The position numbers were made by a program, and so were the translations under genes. Positions 34,440 to 46,729 of a stretch of DNA of 64,000 bases are shown piece by piece. How positions within the stretch are numbered: position 1 is the first letter of the stretch; each line of letters begins with the position of its first letter. The notes under the pieces are model-generated. The model was not told the DNA's origin. It did no database searches and saw only the letters and a list, made by a program, of their open reading frames with translations. The stretch is from Gnetum montanum. Its lineage: Eukaryota > Streptophyta > Gnetopsida > Gnetales > Gnetaceae. The stretch lies in contig MNCI01007715.1 of NCBI GenBank assembly GCA_015680685.1, positions 280,921 to 344,920 on the forward strand, in the 5' to 3' direction.

Positions 34440-36780
34440 CCCATCATTAGACCATTTTCATAGGGTGTTGTCTCCTATGAGGACATATTGGCAGGCTTTT
34501 TTTCGTAGTGCATCCCTTTGGAAGGGTGTTAGGTTGTGTGGGGCTTCACCATGTTGGAGGTATGCTTTAATGTTGTCATAACATTCTTGAGTATGCGTTG
34601 CACTTATGGATGCGATGTGTACCATGTGAATGATAGGATTGGTGCATTCCACTAGCGAAGCGAGTAGGGAAGCAAACATATGTGATGGCATGCTTAGTGC
34701 TAACGTGGCTAATGCATATGCTATAGTGTTTTCATTGTGGGGGACATGTTGGATGTCTAGGGTTGTGAACTACTTTAGCAAGTACTTGGCCAAATCGCAA
34801 TGAGGCTATAGATGCTGTGCTTTGTAAGTATATACCTTTGTTACTTGGTTAACAACTAGTTGTAAGTTAGCTGAAGTTACTAAGCTTTGGATCTTCAACT
34901 CCTGGGTTTCTAGTATGCCCTTAAGGAGACCCTCGTATTTTTAAACATTGTTTGTGTAAAGGAATGTGAAGTGATATGTGAAAGGTTGGATCTCCCCAAA
35001 GGGGAATGTGAGAATAGTAGCGATACTACTACTTTGTGTAGTTGAAGCCCCATCAAAGTGGAGAATGGCTTCAAAGTCTGTTGGTACTAGGCTTATGCTA
35101 TTAACATGTTCATCTAGGAACTTAGGTTCTATCACTTCCTAGTCATTGGCAGGTGAGCCTGTAAGTTGTGTAGCTATTGCTTGACCTTTTACAAATGGTT
35201 GTGCTACATAGTGTAGGTCAAATTCCATGGTTATGGCCTTCCATCAGGCTATCCTACTACTTTCATATACTTTGGTTGTAATAGCCCGAAGTATGTTATT
35301 CTTGCAAATAATGTGTACTTGGCTATGAAACAAATAATACCTCCATTTCTTAAGTGCAAATACTAAAGCAAGAAAATTTTTCTCTACTTCATTGTATTTG
35401 GTTTCATAAGCTATCAAGGCATGGCTCAGGTAATAGATCGGGATTTCGAAAGCATTGTTCCTCTTTTGGAAAAGCAAGACAGCAATAGACATGTCTGAGG
35501 TGGCTAGGTAAATGTAAAATGGCTTGTCTGAGGATAAATAGCAGAAAGATGGGAAAGCTCTTTCTTTAAGCTATCAAAAGCTTCTTGACATTGGTTGATC
35601 CATTCAAAGTTGACACCCTTTTTAAGCAAGTGTTGCATTGGATGCAACTTATAAGTTAATCTTTCAATAAATATCCTTATGAATTATACCTTTCCCTATA
35701 GCCCATACAACTCCTTATGGTTTGTAGGTAGTGCTAAGTTAATGATAGCTTTAAATTTATCAGGGTCTACACATATCCCCATTTCCAACACTACAAAGCC
35801 TAACATGCATCTAGTTTTTACTTCGAAAACACACTTTCTAGGATTGAGGCAAAGTTCATGCCTGCGACATTGTTGAAGGACCAAGTTTATGTTGTTTGAA
35901 TGGTTAGTGGCTTTTTCAGATTTAATAGCTATGTCATCCACACAATCATTTAGCTTCTTTAAAAGGTAATCAATAAAGATGTAGGTCATTGCCTACTGCT
36001 ATGTTGCTCCTACATTCTTTAGCCCAAAGGGCATCACTGTGTAGCAGAAGGTTCCCCAAGGGGTCATGAAGGTAGTTTCCAACTAATGTTCTAGGTTTAT
36101 GCAGATTTGGTTGTAGCCTAAAAACCCATCCATAAAGGACAGTAAGGTATGACCGACCATAGTATCGATGAGTTGGTTGATGCTAGGCAATAGGAAATCA
36201 TCCTTAATTGTTGCTTTGCTCAAATCCCTAAAGTCTATACAGATTCTTATACCTCCTATTTTCTTTGAAACAACAATGATGTTTGACACTCATTTTGAAT
36301 AATCAACCACCTGGATGAACCCAACATGGTAAATTTTAGTGATTTTGCTACATACAGCTAATGCGATCTTTGGTTTGATCTTGCGGGCTTTTTGTTTTAC
36401 TACCTTGACATGAGGGTCTAGTATGATGTCGTGTTGTATGATGTGTGGGTCTAACCCTCGCATATCTTCATACGATCATGCAAACACTTCGGCATTGTCA
36501 TTGAGAACTCTAGAGATGCTTTGTTTAACCTATGACTCTAGTAAGGAGCTAACTTTTAATGTTCTTACCTCCCCTTTAGATGTAGTCACGTCGATTTCGA
36601 TAAGTGGGTCCTCAGTTACATCACTGGCCTCTAAATCTAGAGTTTAGACTAGATGTTCAGGCTAGTCCAGGGATGTTTCTAAGGATGCTACGTTGGTATC
36701 ATAGGGGGAAGGTTCCAAGTCTACCAACTCTATGTTCAAGCACCTCATGAGTTTGCAATGGGAACTCGTTAGAATTAAGG
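34440..36780 (-). pseudogene. E2 reverse transcriptase and RNase H, decayed
   Basis: From ~36640 downward: a linker (DPLIEIDVTTSKGEVRTLKV), then VFA-stop-SYEDMRGLDP, where TGA (36476-36478) stands for the Trp of the FAWSYEDM motif. Next are VSNIIVVSKKIGGIRICIDF, FMDGFLGYNQICI, TPWGTFCY, MPFGLKN and NDCVDDIAIKSEK, with catalytic Asp-Asp kept but Tyr changed to Cys (~35934-35945). Thumb and connection follow (LNPRKCVFEV, LGFVV). RNase H pieces are ISYLSHAL-like at ~35420 and EKNFLALVFALKKWRYYL (~35350-35400). The last part (34458-34691) is the linker to integrase, cut by E3. Confidence 0.82.
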
Positions 36781-36906
36781 GCAAGCAGAGATCATCATAC
36801 ATAGCCAATTTTCCAATGAAACCTACCACAAAGTCAAGTGATACCTATTTAAGATAGCGACATGCAATGAAATATATGCAAACTAATCATGCAATGTTAA
36901 AAAGGT

Positions 36907-37155
36907 AGCCAGTTTAAGGTCTTAGCAGACCACAACCATGCAAAATTGTACATTGAAATTGCCAGTTTAAGATCTTAGGAGACTGCCACTAGGATTAAAA
37001 TGTAAAGGGAATGCTAAAATTGCTAGCTTAAAGTTGTAGCGGACTGTAACCATGTAACATTGTAAGTCAAAATTGCTAGTTTAAGGTCATAGCAGACCAT
37101 AACCATGTAACATTGTAAGTCAAAATTGCCAGTTTAAGGTCGTAGCAGACTGTAA
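36907..37155. repeat. Minisatellite, five units of ~60 bp around GCCAGTTTAAGGTCGTAGC
   Basis: Each unit has (g)c(c/t)ag(t/c)ttaa(a/g)gt-gtagcagac(c/t), and the last three share a gtaagtcaaaattgc linker. It lies just upstream of the E2 RT. It is related to the arrays at 26296 and 42476. Confidence 0.75.
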
Positions 37156-37199
37156 GTTAGCCATATTGTAAAAAAATGAAGTGAAAATTTTAGTGCATC

Positions 37200-38720
37200 T
37201 ACTTGCTACACTGCAGTTGTGTGCTACGCAATAGTAGATCCATTATATGCTACAAGGGATAGGATTATCCCATGCTATGCTATAGTATACAGGGGTGCTT
37301 CGTGTCACGTGTGGGATGTAGAACATCTCGTGTTACACACGGGACATGGAACACCCCAGAAAGTAAAATATTTTTTAACCATGTAGGCTATAAGTAGGGG
37401 ATTATCCCCTGGTAATATTATCACTTTCACTATCAGAGCTAACACCTAGACCATAGCACAGTTGAGCTGAGAGACAGCGTAGTAGTTGTAGTGTAATAGT
37501 TGACATAGCTAAGTTTGTCTGTAGGATGATGGTGCATAGGAGTGAACACAGGCATTAGGGTCTTGCCAACGTAGATGAAGGGGAGCGCATCTTGCAACAT
37601 CTCCCCACAGGGCACATTAAGGAACGCAAAGAGGCACCATCCACCCAATAAGTTGCTACGCTACCCTTGCCTACATTGTGCAATTTATCAAGTGGGATTG
37701 TTACTGCAATCACTATGTCTTGGTTGCTTCAGTCATTACTATTACTACACTATAATTGTTGTTATTTCCTTGGCTACCACTTTAGCCGCTACGCCGTGGA
37801 TATCGTTGGTTGGGCCATAGCAGTTGAGACAATTGCTACACTACAGTTGGTACATAGCGCTACCCCAACCACCATTGTTGGAAATGGGCAGTGTGCCATT
37901 GTGAGGGTTTGGGAGGTTCTAGGTGGCATAGCACACGTTCAACGTAGTGTAGTACCCATGGAGGGAATTCTGGTTTGAAAAGTTTTTAGGCAACATAGGA
38001 CATATCCAACATAGTGTAGCACATGTAAGGGGATTTTTCTTGTTTGTATTTTATTCTACTACATTTTATATAGTGGGACAAGGCTAGGGCAATGGGAACA
38101 ATGTATGTTACTTTTCGTGCTGTGTCATTTTTATCATCATGACTGATGAGCTATGTTACACTTTTGGTGCCTGTCATGCTACGCTGGCACACTGCCATAG
38201 CTACTACGCTAGTAGCCCCACTACACTTATTGTAGTATTTTTCCTGCTATGTTATTATGCTTGTTACATGTCAAACTTTTTATGTTGTTACGTTGCTTGG
38301 GGTATGGTCGTCACGCTACGCTGCATGTAACACAGCTGCGACATTGTGCCGAGCGTCCCTGCTATGCTATGCTGCATGTAGTGTCGTCTCTATGCTATGC
38401 AGGGTGTACTCATTACACTACACTACACATAACATAGTTTCTACGCTATGCTATGCATAACATAGCTACTACGCTATGCAGAGTGTATCTGTTACGCTGT
38501 GTCATGCACTACATTGCTACATTGCATGTGACACGGCTGCTACGCTATACAAGATGAGTAGTGATAATGGAACTGATACTTGGCAAAAAATTAGATTTTT
38601 CTCATCGTACTAGGGACATACTATTTCATACTAGGGAAAAATTTGTACACCAGGGGTTACGCTACGCTATTCAGTAACTGTCACTTGAACACTATACTAA
38701 CACTTCATGCTATGTCATGT
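37200..38720. other. E2 internal segment rich in TACGCTATGCTA motifs; no gene
   Basis: Dozens of variants of gctacgct, tacgctatgc and gctatgcta are spread here, densest at 38150-38570. The E2 leader (46790-47310) and LTR palindromes use the same motif. Frames across it code Cys/Tyr/His-rich strings as a consequence. Confidence 0.6.
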
Positions 38721-39531
38721 AGGGTTATGTTGAAACCCATCCTAATCGTGCTTAAGTTGGTAGGGGTTTTGTGCTACCTAAGTGCACTGATGACCAATGT
38801 TCCCCCTCCTCATGTGTGAGTAAGAGACCAAGCGGTCTAGTTTTGCAAAGGTGCATAGGAGTTCCTAGAGTTCCTCCTTTACCACCTCAATGTGATAGTG
38901 TGGTCACACTTCTTAGCCGAGACAACTGTTGTTCTAGTTGAAACAATGTTTCCTGGGGAAAACTGAGGAATCTTGAAGTTTATGGATAATCGATAGATTG
39001 AAGGTGAAGGGGCAGAAGGCTCAAATCAATGCCTAAGAGGTTTGAGATGTTTTTCTTGGATTTGGTCCATGCCTGAATTTAAGTGCTATCATAAATACAA
39101 CACATTGTTCATTGCCTGTTAAATGGGCACCTTCTTCCAGAATCCACTTGGGACCGTCTATTGTGTTGGTGGGTGTGTCCTATGAAGATGTTTTAGATAT
39201 GTTGTATCATTTATCTGGCATAGTTAAAATGCTTATTGTATTCTATATGTTACTAGGTTTGTAATTAACAAGGATGGTCTTCATGATCACGAGGGGATGT
39301 TGGCATTGGCTCAAATGGCCTTACAAGAGTTCTCTTCTATCAGAAACATGCACGCTGGCATCATAGAACAACTTGGGGCCAATTTTAGAACCTATCCAAC
39401 CAAGTATGTCAAGTTCTATGTGAAATGTGAGGAACTTGGATGGTTGGATGGTGAGTGGCCGTCCCGCCGAGCACTTGCCATGGAGGATGTTCTAGTGGAA
39501 ATCCCACCGTTTTCCATGTCATTCACACTAG

Positions 39532-39613
39532 GTGTGTTAGATCATGCACTTGTTTGTCATGTGTTTAAGTGATTTTTTTTACCTTTTGTTAATTTTTTCA
39601 TTGATTATTGTAG
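39532..39613 (+). other. Intron 1 of the antisense accessory gene (82 bp, phase 1)
   Basis: Exon ends ..ttcacactag|gtgtgtt; the 3' end is ttgattattgtag. The upstream frame has one leftover base, and joining it to tagtgagtg gives VVSES and then a frame that stays readable (VIVITSKRDETNLFF). Confidence 0.55.
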
Positions 39614-40667
39614 TAGTGAGTGAATCCTAAGAGGTTATAGTAATCACCTCCAAACGTGATGAAACTAACCTCTTCTTTAAATATGGGGAGGTGGAAGAGA
39701 CACAACGTTGACTATGCAATGGGGCCCCAACCACCCTTGTTCACAACATTCAGGAGGCTGGGCCCATGGATTTATTTTTAGCAGTAAATCCAAGCATCCC
39801 AACTGTAGAAATGCTCTTCCTAGTTGATTCTTTTTCTAAAAAGATTAACCGCTTACACACACGAGTTCACAATGTGCTGGTGGTGTTTGAGATTATTGAC
39901 AGCATTTTTGTAGATCTTCTTAGTGTTCCATCTAATGGTCTACCTATAGGAGATAAGGCTAGCAAGGATTTAAATCATCAAGGGGATATAGAGGAATGGC
40001 TAGGGACAAGCAAAGATTGAAAGGGGATCTACTTGCATAAGGTCAGGCTAGAGGTAGCCCAAAAGGTTTACCCTATCTTTTGGGCCTATGCTTTCCCCAA
40101 GCTACTCTCCCAAGGAAAACTTCTTGGGGTAGAGCAGGCTTGAATCATGAGGGATTTCATGGAAGAACAGACTTGCTATAATTAGGCCAAGTAACTTTCT
40201 GAAGGCTTGCAGGCTGAAATGATCAAGCTTCGTGAGAAGCTTGATGCACATTTCAATGTACACTTTGCCTTCTTCATAGCTTGCCTATGATGTTTTGCAA
40301 AATTCTTGGTGGTTTGAGAGAATTATGTCTAGGTGCTGTAGGATTGCACCTAGATATCTAAACTGTGGATCTACCAAGTATTCCACACAACTCAATCCCA
40401 AGACCCTCCAAAAGCTATTGGGGAGTCTCTTTCAATAACGATGAAGGATTGGGTGGGACAACCCTTTCGTGCACTAGATAGCATTGGAGAGGTGTCTTCC
40501 ACTAACAAAAGCAATATTCTAAGGGGGGGCACGTCTTATTGATGAGGTAATGAAATCAAGTTTGTAGTGCAAGAAGTCTCATCCCATGGAAGAGGCTCCA
40601 TGCACTAGTGAAGAAAGGGGTAGAAAGTTGTGGATCAAGGTCTGTAAAGTGTAGCCCATAGTTATTG

Positions 40668-40748
40668 GTAAGTATGTTTAATTATTTCATGAGTTACCCC
40701 TCCCATTTTGTGTTAGACTAGCCTACTTACTTTATATGTGTTTGATAG
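40668..40748 (+). other. Intron 2 of the antisense accessory gene (81 bp, phase 1)
   Basis: Consensus donor gtaagtatg after ..gttattg; acceptor tttgatag. Joining converts IKVCKV..PIVI into EEKEEVLAP with the frame kept. Confidence 0.6.
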
Positions 40749-41035
40749 AAGAAAAAGAAGAAGTTTTGGCCCCTAAGGTGGGGGCCCCTATTGTAGAAGA
40801 AGAAGAGGCCTCAGCTACAGAGGAGGAGGCCCCTGCCATAGATGAAGGGGACCTTGTTGCTGATGATACTTTTGCAGAGTCTGCCTCAGCACCTGAGGGT
40901 CATATGATGGTTGAAGATTCCACCAAACTATTGAGTCATCTTGAGGGGGAAATGCTACATTTTGATGCAGGCGAGTTTGACCATTTGCTTGATAGTGTGC
41001 CGATGTGCAATCCCCCCACTCTCACCCCCTGAGGG

Positions 41036-41126
41036 TTTGTTGGGTAGGAGCTTTGCACTATCATTTATGTTATTTTTTAGTTTTTTTGTCCTCCTCTTCA
41101 CCACACTAACATGTTTTTTTGCATAG
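41036..41126 (+). other. Possible intron 3 of the antisense accessory gene; donor uncertain
   Basis: A pyrimidine-rich stretch ending ttttttttgcatag precedes the frame TTKVIDSSSSIYLQPW. Upstream, the frame stops at TGA 41029-41031, and no donor gives the right phase, so the boundaries are a guess. Confidence 0.3.
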
Positions 41127-42177
41127 TGGACACCACTACTAAGGTTATTGATTCTTCTTCTTCAATCTACCTCCAACCATGGACAAAGACCCTAGACAAA
41201 TTTTTCTTTATGGAGGGGGTGGTTGATGACATGATCAACCGCCTAAGATAGATTGATCCTGAGATAGTTGTGTTCAAATTACAATGTTGGGATCTCTAAG
41301 TTATTGCATTATTGCCATCATCTCATGACTAATGCCTTCTCATGTGTGATTGACAACTTCTCATCTTAAGTGGAACCCCAGATAGGCGGTCGAGGTTGAC
41401 GTTGTGCCTGAACTCCCACTAGAGGTGATCGAGGTGCCTTGTGATGTATATGAGGAAATAAGAAAATGTGTGCTATACTTGGCATGATCATTGTGGGAGT
41501 GTGGGCATGTCAACAAGGATCTCTGGAAGCAAGTCTAGAATCTAGAGAAGGAGAAAGCTAGCCGAGTTGTTAAGTTGGAGGATCTATGGTCAAGAAATGA
41601 ATTCTTATTGGCCCACGACACTTCCGATGATAGTTGGTGCATGGCTATGATTGATTACGCAAGATATTGGTCAGCCATATGGGGTAAGAACAAGGCCACT
41701 CATGAGATCATTGAGCAATGCTTGCCAATGGACCTACTAGCCTAGAAAAACCAGGAATGGAAGGACTACAGTGCCAAAGTATACGAATGGGGGAAAGCAT
41801 AGAAGAACGATAAGCATATGTACAAAGTGCAATGTGCTGCCTACTATTGGAAATATTGGGATGCTTCTATTGAATTGCATACCCATAAGGTATTTCTTGA
41901 TATGATCAATGCTACCAGGGCCTATGAAAAATTTATGCAATAGGTAGTGGTTACTGAGTCTCTTGAAAGAGAGATGAACTTACCTTCTAGGGAGACCACT
42001 ATTACCACCTTTTCTCCAAGGCCACCAAGAAGGATGGCTGTGGAGAAGGGGAAAGTTGCGAGAAGCGTTGATCTGGGGAAGGAAGATTGGACCAACCTAA
42101 CCAAGGAGGAGATTCTATGATGTCTAGCAACTGGCTTGGACAAGATAAGCCCCAAGATGGATGCGGGTCCATCTTAG

Positions 42178-42262
42178 GTTAGGTACTTTCTATTGTATTG
42201 TAGTCTATTTTGTGAAAGCCTTATTCTAATTCAATTCATTATTTTATTTTTTCTTTATGTAG
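42178..42262 (+). other. Last intron of the antisense accessory gene (85 bp, phase 0)
   Basis: Donor ..tcttag|gttaggt; acceptor ttctttatgtag|gatcc. The upstream frame ends GPS plus a TAG that reads as a mutated CAG at the exon end. The next exon continues DPNGGARPSG in frame to a TAG stop. Confidence 0.6.
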
Positions 42263-42475
42263 GATCCAAATGGAGGTGCAAGGCCTAGTGGAGCAAGAGA
42301 TGAAGATACTGGCAAAGACTTGTAGCATGGTGGAAAAATATTTTTGTTTTTGTGTATCTATTTTATTTTTTGTAGCCTTTATTGTATGGACTCAAATTTA
42401 ATGAAGAGTAAAAAGTGAAACACTTGTTTCATTTTTTTATTAATATTTTATTAATGTGCTTGTGCCCCTTGTTTT

Positions 42476-42814
42476 AGTTTAAGGCCATTTCAAGCCATTG
42501 CTAATTTAAGGCCATTTCGGGCCATTGCACTAGTTTAAGGCCATTTCAGGCCATGGAAATAGTTTAAGGCCATTTCGATCCATGAAATGTAATTTTCAAG
42601 GGTCAGTTGCCAGTTTTAGGCCTTATCAGGCCATAGTAATAGTTTAGAGCCATTCTCAACTGTGCAATAGTTTAAGGCCATTTCTGGCTATGTAATAGTT
42701 TAAGGCCATTTCAAGCCATGACAATAGTTTAAGGCCATTTCAAGCTATGTAATAGTTTAAGGCCATTTCAAGCCATGGCAATAGTTTAAGGAGATTTCGG
42801 GCCATGGCGATAGC
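42476..42814. repeat. Minisatellite, ~11 units of 25-40 bp around AGTTTAAGGCCATTTCAGGC
   Basis: Units agtttaaggccatttc(a/g)(a/g)gccatg with variable linkers. It starts 150 bp after the stop of the antisense accessory gene. Confidence 0.85.
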
Positions 42815-43204
42815 TTAATTAATGCAAAATAATGTTCATGATGCAAATAGTGGACATAATGCAAATAGTGAAGATGCAAAGTCAAAAGAAACAAGAGTAT
42901 TAAGGCCAAGCATTAATGGAAGTGAATTAGAGGTAGACTCTAATTATGCAATTGTTTCTTAGCCCGTTGTGGGTTAGGCAGAGCATATGGTTAGGAAGCT
43001 TTATGGCGATATTCCTCTATGTTTTCATCTACTGTTTGGAAAGGCAACTCAACCCAAATGGTTTCCTAGTATAAGTTGGTAGTTTTGGTTAGCTCATCTG
43101 TTGAACATGGGACTTCACTATGGATGGGTGATGGATTTTTAGAGATTTCTATCTCTTACCCTTGTTCTATGTCTATATTATTTATAGCTCGAGGGGCTTT
43201 TTCA

Positions 43205-43640
43205 TCACCAAATATCACCACTTCTCAACCTACATAGGGTAGATGGATTTCGTAGTGTAAGGGTGAGGATACTGTTCTTAATTGGGCTAACCATGATCTC
43301 AGCAAGATCAAGTTGAACCAGGCATCTCCTCCACCACAATGAATTCGGCACTAGTGGAAAACTAGTCCCTACCACAAAGTTGATGTTAATGGTGCCTTTG
43401 ACTATGACATGTGCTTCATTAAATGATTTTAGGTAGGAAGTTACTGTGGGCTTGATTTGATCTACTAGGCCCAACTTGTCAATAATGGGAAATGGGATCA
43501 CATTAGTGGTAGCCCCATCATCAACGTGTACTCTGGAAATTTTGTATTGACCCACCCAAATCATGATAAACATAGGGGTGGTAGTCACTTGACCCTTTTT
43601 AGGATCATCCTTGATGGCCTTGTCTTGAAATGTTAATTGG
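43205..43640 (-). pseudogene. E2 aspartic protease, decayed
   Basis: A 127-codon frame contains FIMIWVGQYKISRVHVDDG followed by ATTNVIPF. The active-site triad position is D-D-G (first Asp codon 43520-43522) instead of D-T/S-G, within the usual hydrophobic frame and followed by the expected Leu/Val-rich strand. This is the retropepsin fold expected between gag and RT in Tat elements. The middle residue change and the early end near 43205 argue against activity. Confidence 0.62.
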
Positions 43641-43645
43641 GTTGC

Positions 43646-46600
43646 CTATGGTTCTTCAGCCAAAGGGGGAAGCATAACCACATGGATAGCTTTCTCCTTA
43701 GTTGGCATGTTTTGGTCAACAGAAATAGATGCTAACATGCAAACCAAGGCTTCACGATGCACCTTAGAGGTCATGATTAAGTCATACAAGCTTAACATTG
43801 CATTCTTTTGCTTCAAGGCTTTTTTAAATTGTGAAATTGCATCTAGGAAATATTGTCCATTGTCTAGTTGTTTGCCCATATTTGCTTCTTCTATGCATCC
43901 TAAAAGGAAAATCTCCCATGGAGGAGTGGGTTTAGATTGAATGACAAGTTTTTTTGGCTTAGAGGGCATTGGTTGCATGCTACCCATAGCCTTCAATGAT
44001 GAATTCATGGGCATAGCCAACATAGGGATGGGCTTAGGGGGGCCTAATGTAGTACGCTCTCTAACCAACTTATCTACTAGGTTCTCAAATGGAAATGTTG
44101 TGATGTAGTTCCTATCATTGGACCTTGGGTTGTAGAGGGAGCTGTATGCTTGGGCACCTTGATAATGAAAGGTGCCTAAGTTGTTGTGGTAGCAAGTGAT
44201 GTATTCTTAAGCAAAAAAGGTGCAGTAGATGTCTGAGGAGGGACTTTAATGACAAATGGAATTTGCAAAGTGGTTGTTGTTGATGCTTCAGGGTTGCGGG
44301 GAGGTACATGAACCATGAATGGTTCATGTTGCAAGTCTACATTATCATCAATGCTAATGGCATTAATAGTGTAACCTGCATTGTTAGCTTTTAAAGGGTC
44401 TTTGTAGACATGCATTGATTGGTTTTCAGGTCAGATAGGATTACTCTCATCCAACACCAACTTACCTAATCAATCAATCATTCAATATCATCTTTTAGTA
44501 CCAAGCAATACTCTGTGTCATGCCCACACACTAGATGATAATCGTAGAAGTGCTCTAATATAAAGTTCCTAGGTACTGGTGGGTCGTTAGGTGTAACCAG
44601 AGAGGGGTCACGAAGGACTTCACAGTACCTTTGATGTCATTTAATAGCCTCCTTTGACATCCATTTATGTTGCATGCATCCAGCTCCCAATAATTGTTTT
44701 AGAAGCTCAAATGGCTTGATTGGTAAGGGAGTTTATTTTAAGCAGTTCTTGTGCTCAAAATTTGGCTTCACCAAAGTTTGGGTAGTAGTTGCTAGCATTG
44801 AAGGTTTCCTAGTGCTGCTAGGGTTGGGTGTTATGTTAGTTGTGGCATGAGTTTTAGATGCTTTATCCATTTGTTTACCCTTTTTGGTTTCATGGGCTAC
44901 AACAGCCACTGTGGTTGTCGTGGCTTTGCCTCTCTCCTTGTCCTTCTTTGTGTGTGCTTTTTTATATGTTACATAAGCTGGATCCTTACTTTCTTCCATC
45001 TCATCTTGGATACTCTTGGTTTAAGTGAACGCCTGACTAAGGTAACACAGAGCCAAGTAGTATAGCTTGGATTTAATAAAATCATTTATGGCACCTTTGA
45101 AAATGACCAGTAGATTGGCCTCAACGATCAATTCACAAATTTCATTTAGGGTAGCACTCCATCATTGTATAAACTTTTGAATGGATTCTAGTGGCTCTTT
45201 TTTAACACTCATAAGTTGATCCAAAGTGACTTCCAGCTTCAAGTTATACTTAAAGAGGATCACAAATTGGCTTAACAGTTCTTTCAATGTTGAGATTGAG
45301 GCACAGGAAAGCGCATGGTACCAATCTAAGGCTTCACCCTTCAAGGACATGGCAAATACAAAAATGATGGCATGATGCCATGGCTGTAATAGTAGGGATT
45401 TAGAACTAAACATAACCAGGTGGGCATTTGGGTCACCTTCTCCATTGTATTTTGTGAACTAGGGAAGTTGCACCCTAGGAGGCAACGTTAGCTTAGGAAT
45501 AGTTGGACTAATTGGATCATCCTGATAAAAGTCCATGACCTAGACCATTTCTAAGATAGCATCTTTAAGTAATTTGATTTCATCAGTAAGGGTCTAGATG
45601 AGCTGGAAAGCTTGGTCCAGACATAGGGGTGTCATAGGAGGTTGCGGGGTTGCCGAAGCAACCATCATTGGTGGCATTGTTGGTGCGGTTGCCATTCCCA
45701 TTGGGGGCATTGTTTGAATAGCCCCTACTAGTGGTGTCATTTGAGAGGGCTACAACCTAGTGGGTGGTATTGTCAAAGCGACTACCATTGGTGGCACTGT
45801 GGGTATGGTCATTTGTCCCATGGTTGGAGCAGCCCACAACCCTGCGTTTGGTTGCGTTGCATGTGGAACTTGGTATGTTTGCAGTTGCGCATAGTGTTGC
45901 ATGTAAGACAGTTGAGTTTTGGGAAAAGAGGTTGTTGTTGTCCACCATGCTGTTGAGGTTGGACTTGCTATTGATGGTGAAATGTTTATAGAGAGGGAAA
46001 TAGGAATGAAACTTACATGCAGCTATGAGGTTGGCATAGTGTGCACATACAATAGTGTGGGCATTATAGATGTTTGGTACGGAGTCAGAATAGATTGGGA
46101 AGGATGACTGGTGGGAAATGAGGTTGAGGGGCTTTCTTGTTGATGTGTTGACATCATTTGGTAACTACCCATCACCAAAGAGGATTTGGGTTGCAGCCGT
46201 GTCGTAGTAGTAGCAATAGAGGTGGGAAACTATGACTAATATGAATGGGCAACAGAGATGGAAGGGACAGTTGTGGCATAGATTGGACCACCACCATTTG
46301 AGCAGGAGTCTAGCTTCTCTTGGTTGTCTTGAAAGGGTTCATCGTAGTGGGAGGCTATGTCCCATTCTCTTGACCTACTTAACTGTAAAAGTTGGTTTAG
46401 AACCCATGGATATGTTTTGGCCAATGGGATAGTGGTATCAGGTGTAGGGATGAACTCCCTCCAGTTCTGATGGATGAACTCAAAGTTACATTTCTCTTTA
46501 AATTCTTGACAATCCAATTGTATATTCACCTAAATTTTTGCACATAGAAAATTGTATCACTCTTCATCTTGGGGTAGACATTTGAGTGATTGGTGCTACA

Positions 46601-46720
46601 ATCTAAGAGACTGCTGCTATACTAGCACTAGGCTGGGTGGTTGCTCAGGACCTGCCATGTGTTGGAGAGAGTAGGATACCTCCAAGTTTGAGGTGGGAAT
46701 GGAAGTTGTTGCAAGATTCA
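43646..46720 (-). pseudogene. E2 gag, decayed, long
   Basis: From ~46720 down: a charged/aromatic start (QEFKEKCNFEFIHQNWREFI), a long Pro/Thr/Met-rich linker (~45600-46200), then the gag core. In the core, LPPRVQLP and KYNGEGDPNAHLVMF precede MSLKGEALDWYHALS, LKELLSQFVILFKYNL and LESIQKFIQRW (45162-45480), fitting the retrotransposon gag domain. A Lys/Thr-rich hinge and the Tat-type zinc-knuckle-like segment HDTEYCLVLKDDIE (~44480-44520) follow. A further segment (43646-44068: PPWEIFLLGCIEEAN...) leads into protease. Stops and frameshifts break it into at least five frames. Confidence 0.72.
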
Positions 46721-46729
46721 TCTTTTCTA

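Larger units (their letters stand above)
39150..42325 (+). pseudogene. Antisense accessory gene inside E2, with introns, decayed
   Basis: It lies on the + strand, opposite to E2. Exon reading: INKDGLHDHEGM...FRTYPTKYVKFYVKCEELGWLDGEWP (39260-39531); VIVITSKRDETNLFF..., VNPSIPTVEMLFLVDSFSKK, a Lys/Glu helix, SEERGRKLWIKVCKV (39614-40667); EEKEEVLAPKVGAPIVEEEE, an acidic Ala/Glu stretch ending CNPPTLTP (40749-41030); then a helical part (VVKLEDLWSRNEFLLAHD, AAYYWKYWDASIELHTHK, RPPRRMAVEKGKVARSVDL) to 42177; and a last short exon (DPNGGARPSGARDEDTGKDL) stopping at 42323-42325. Introns are listed separately. Scattered stops, many of them TAG, show decay. No known domain is recognised with confidence. 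Tat elements are known to carry antisense accessory ORFs, whose role is unknown. Confidence 0.6.

Noticed and set aside
38139-38460. Cys/Tyr/His-rich small peptides in the TACGCTATGC region
   Set aside because: Several frames give similar strings because the DNA is a repeated motif. There is no sign of codon selection.
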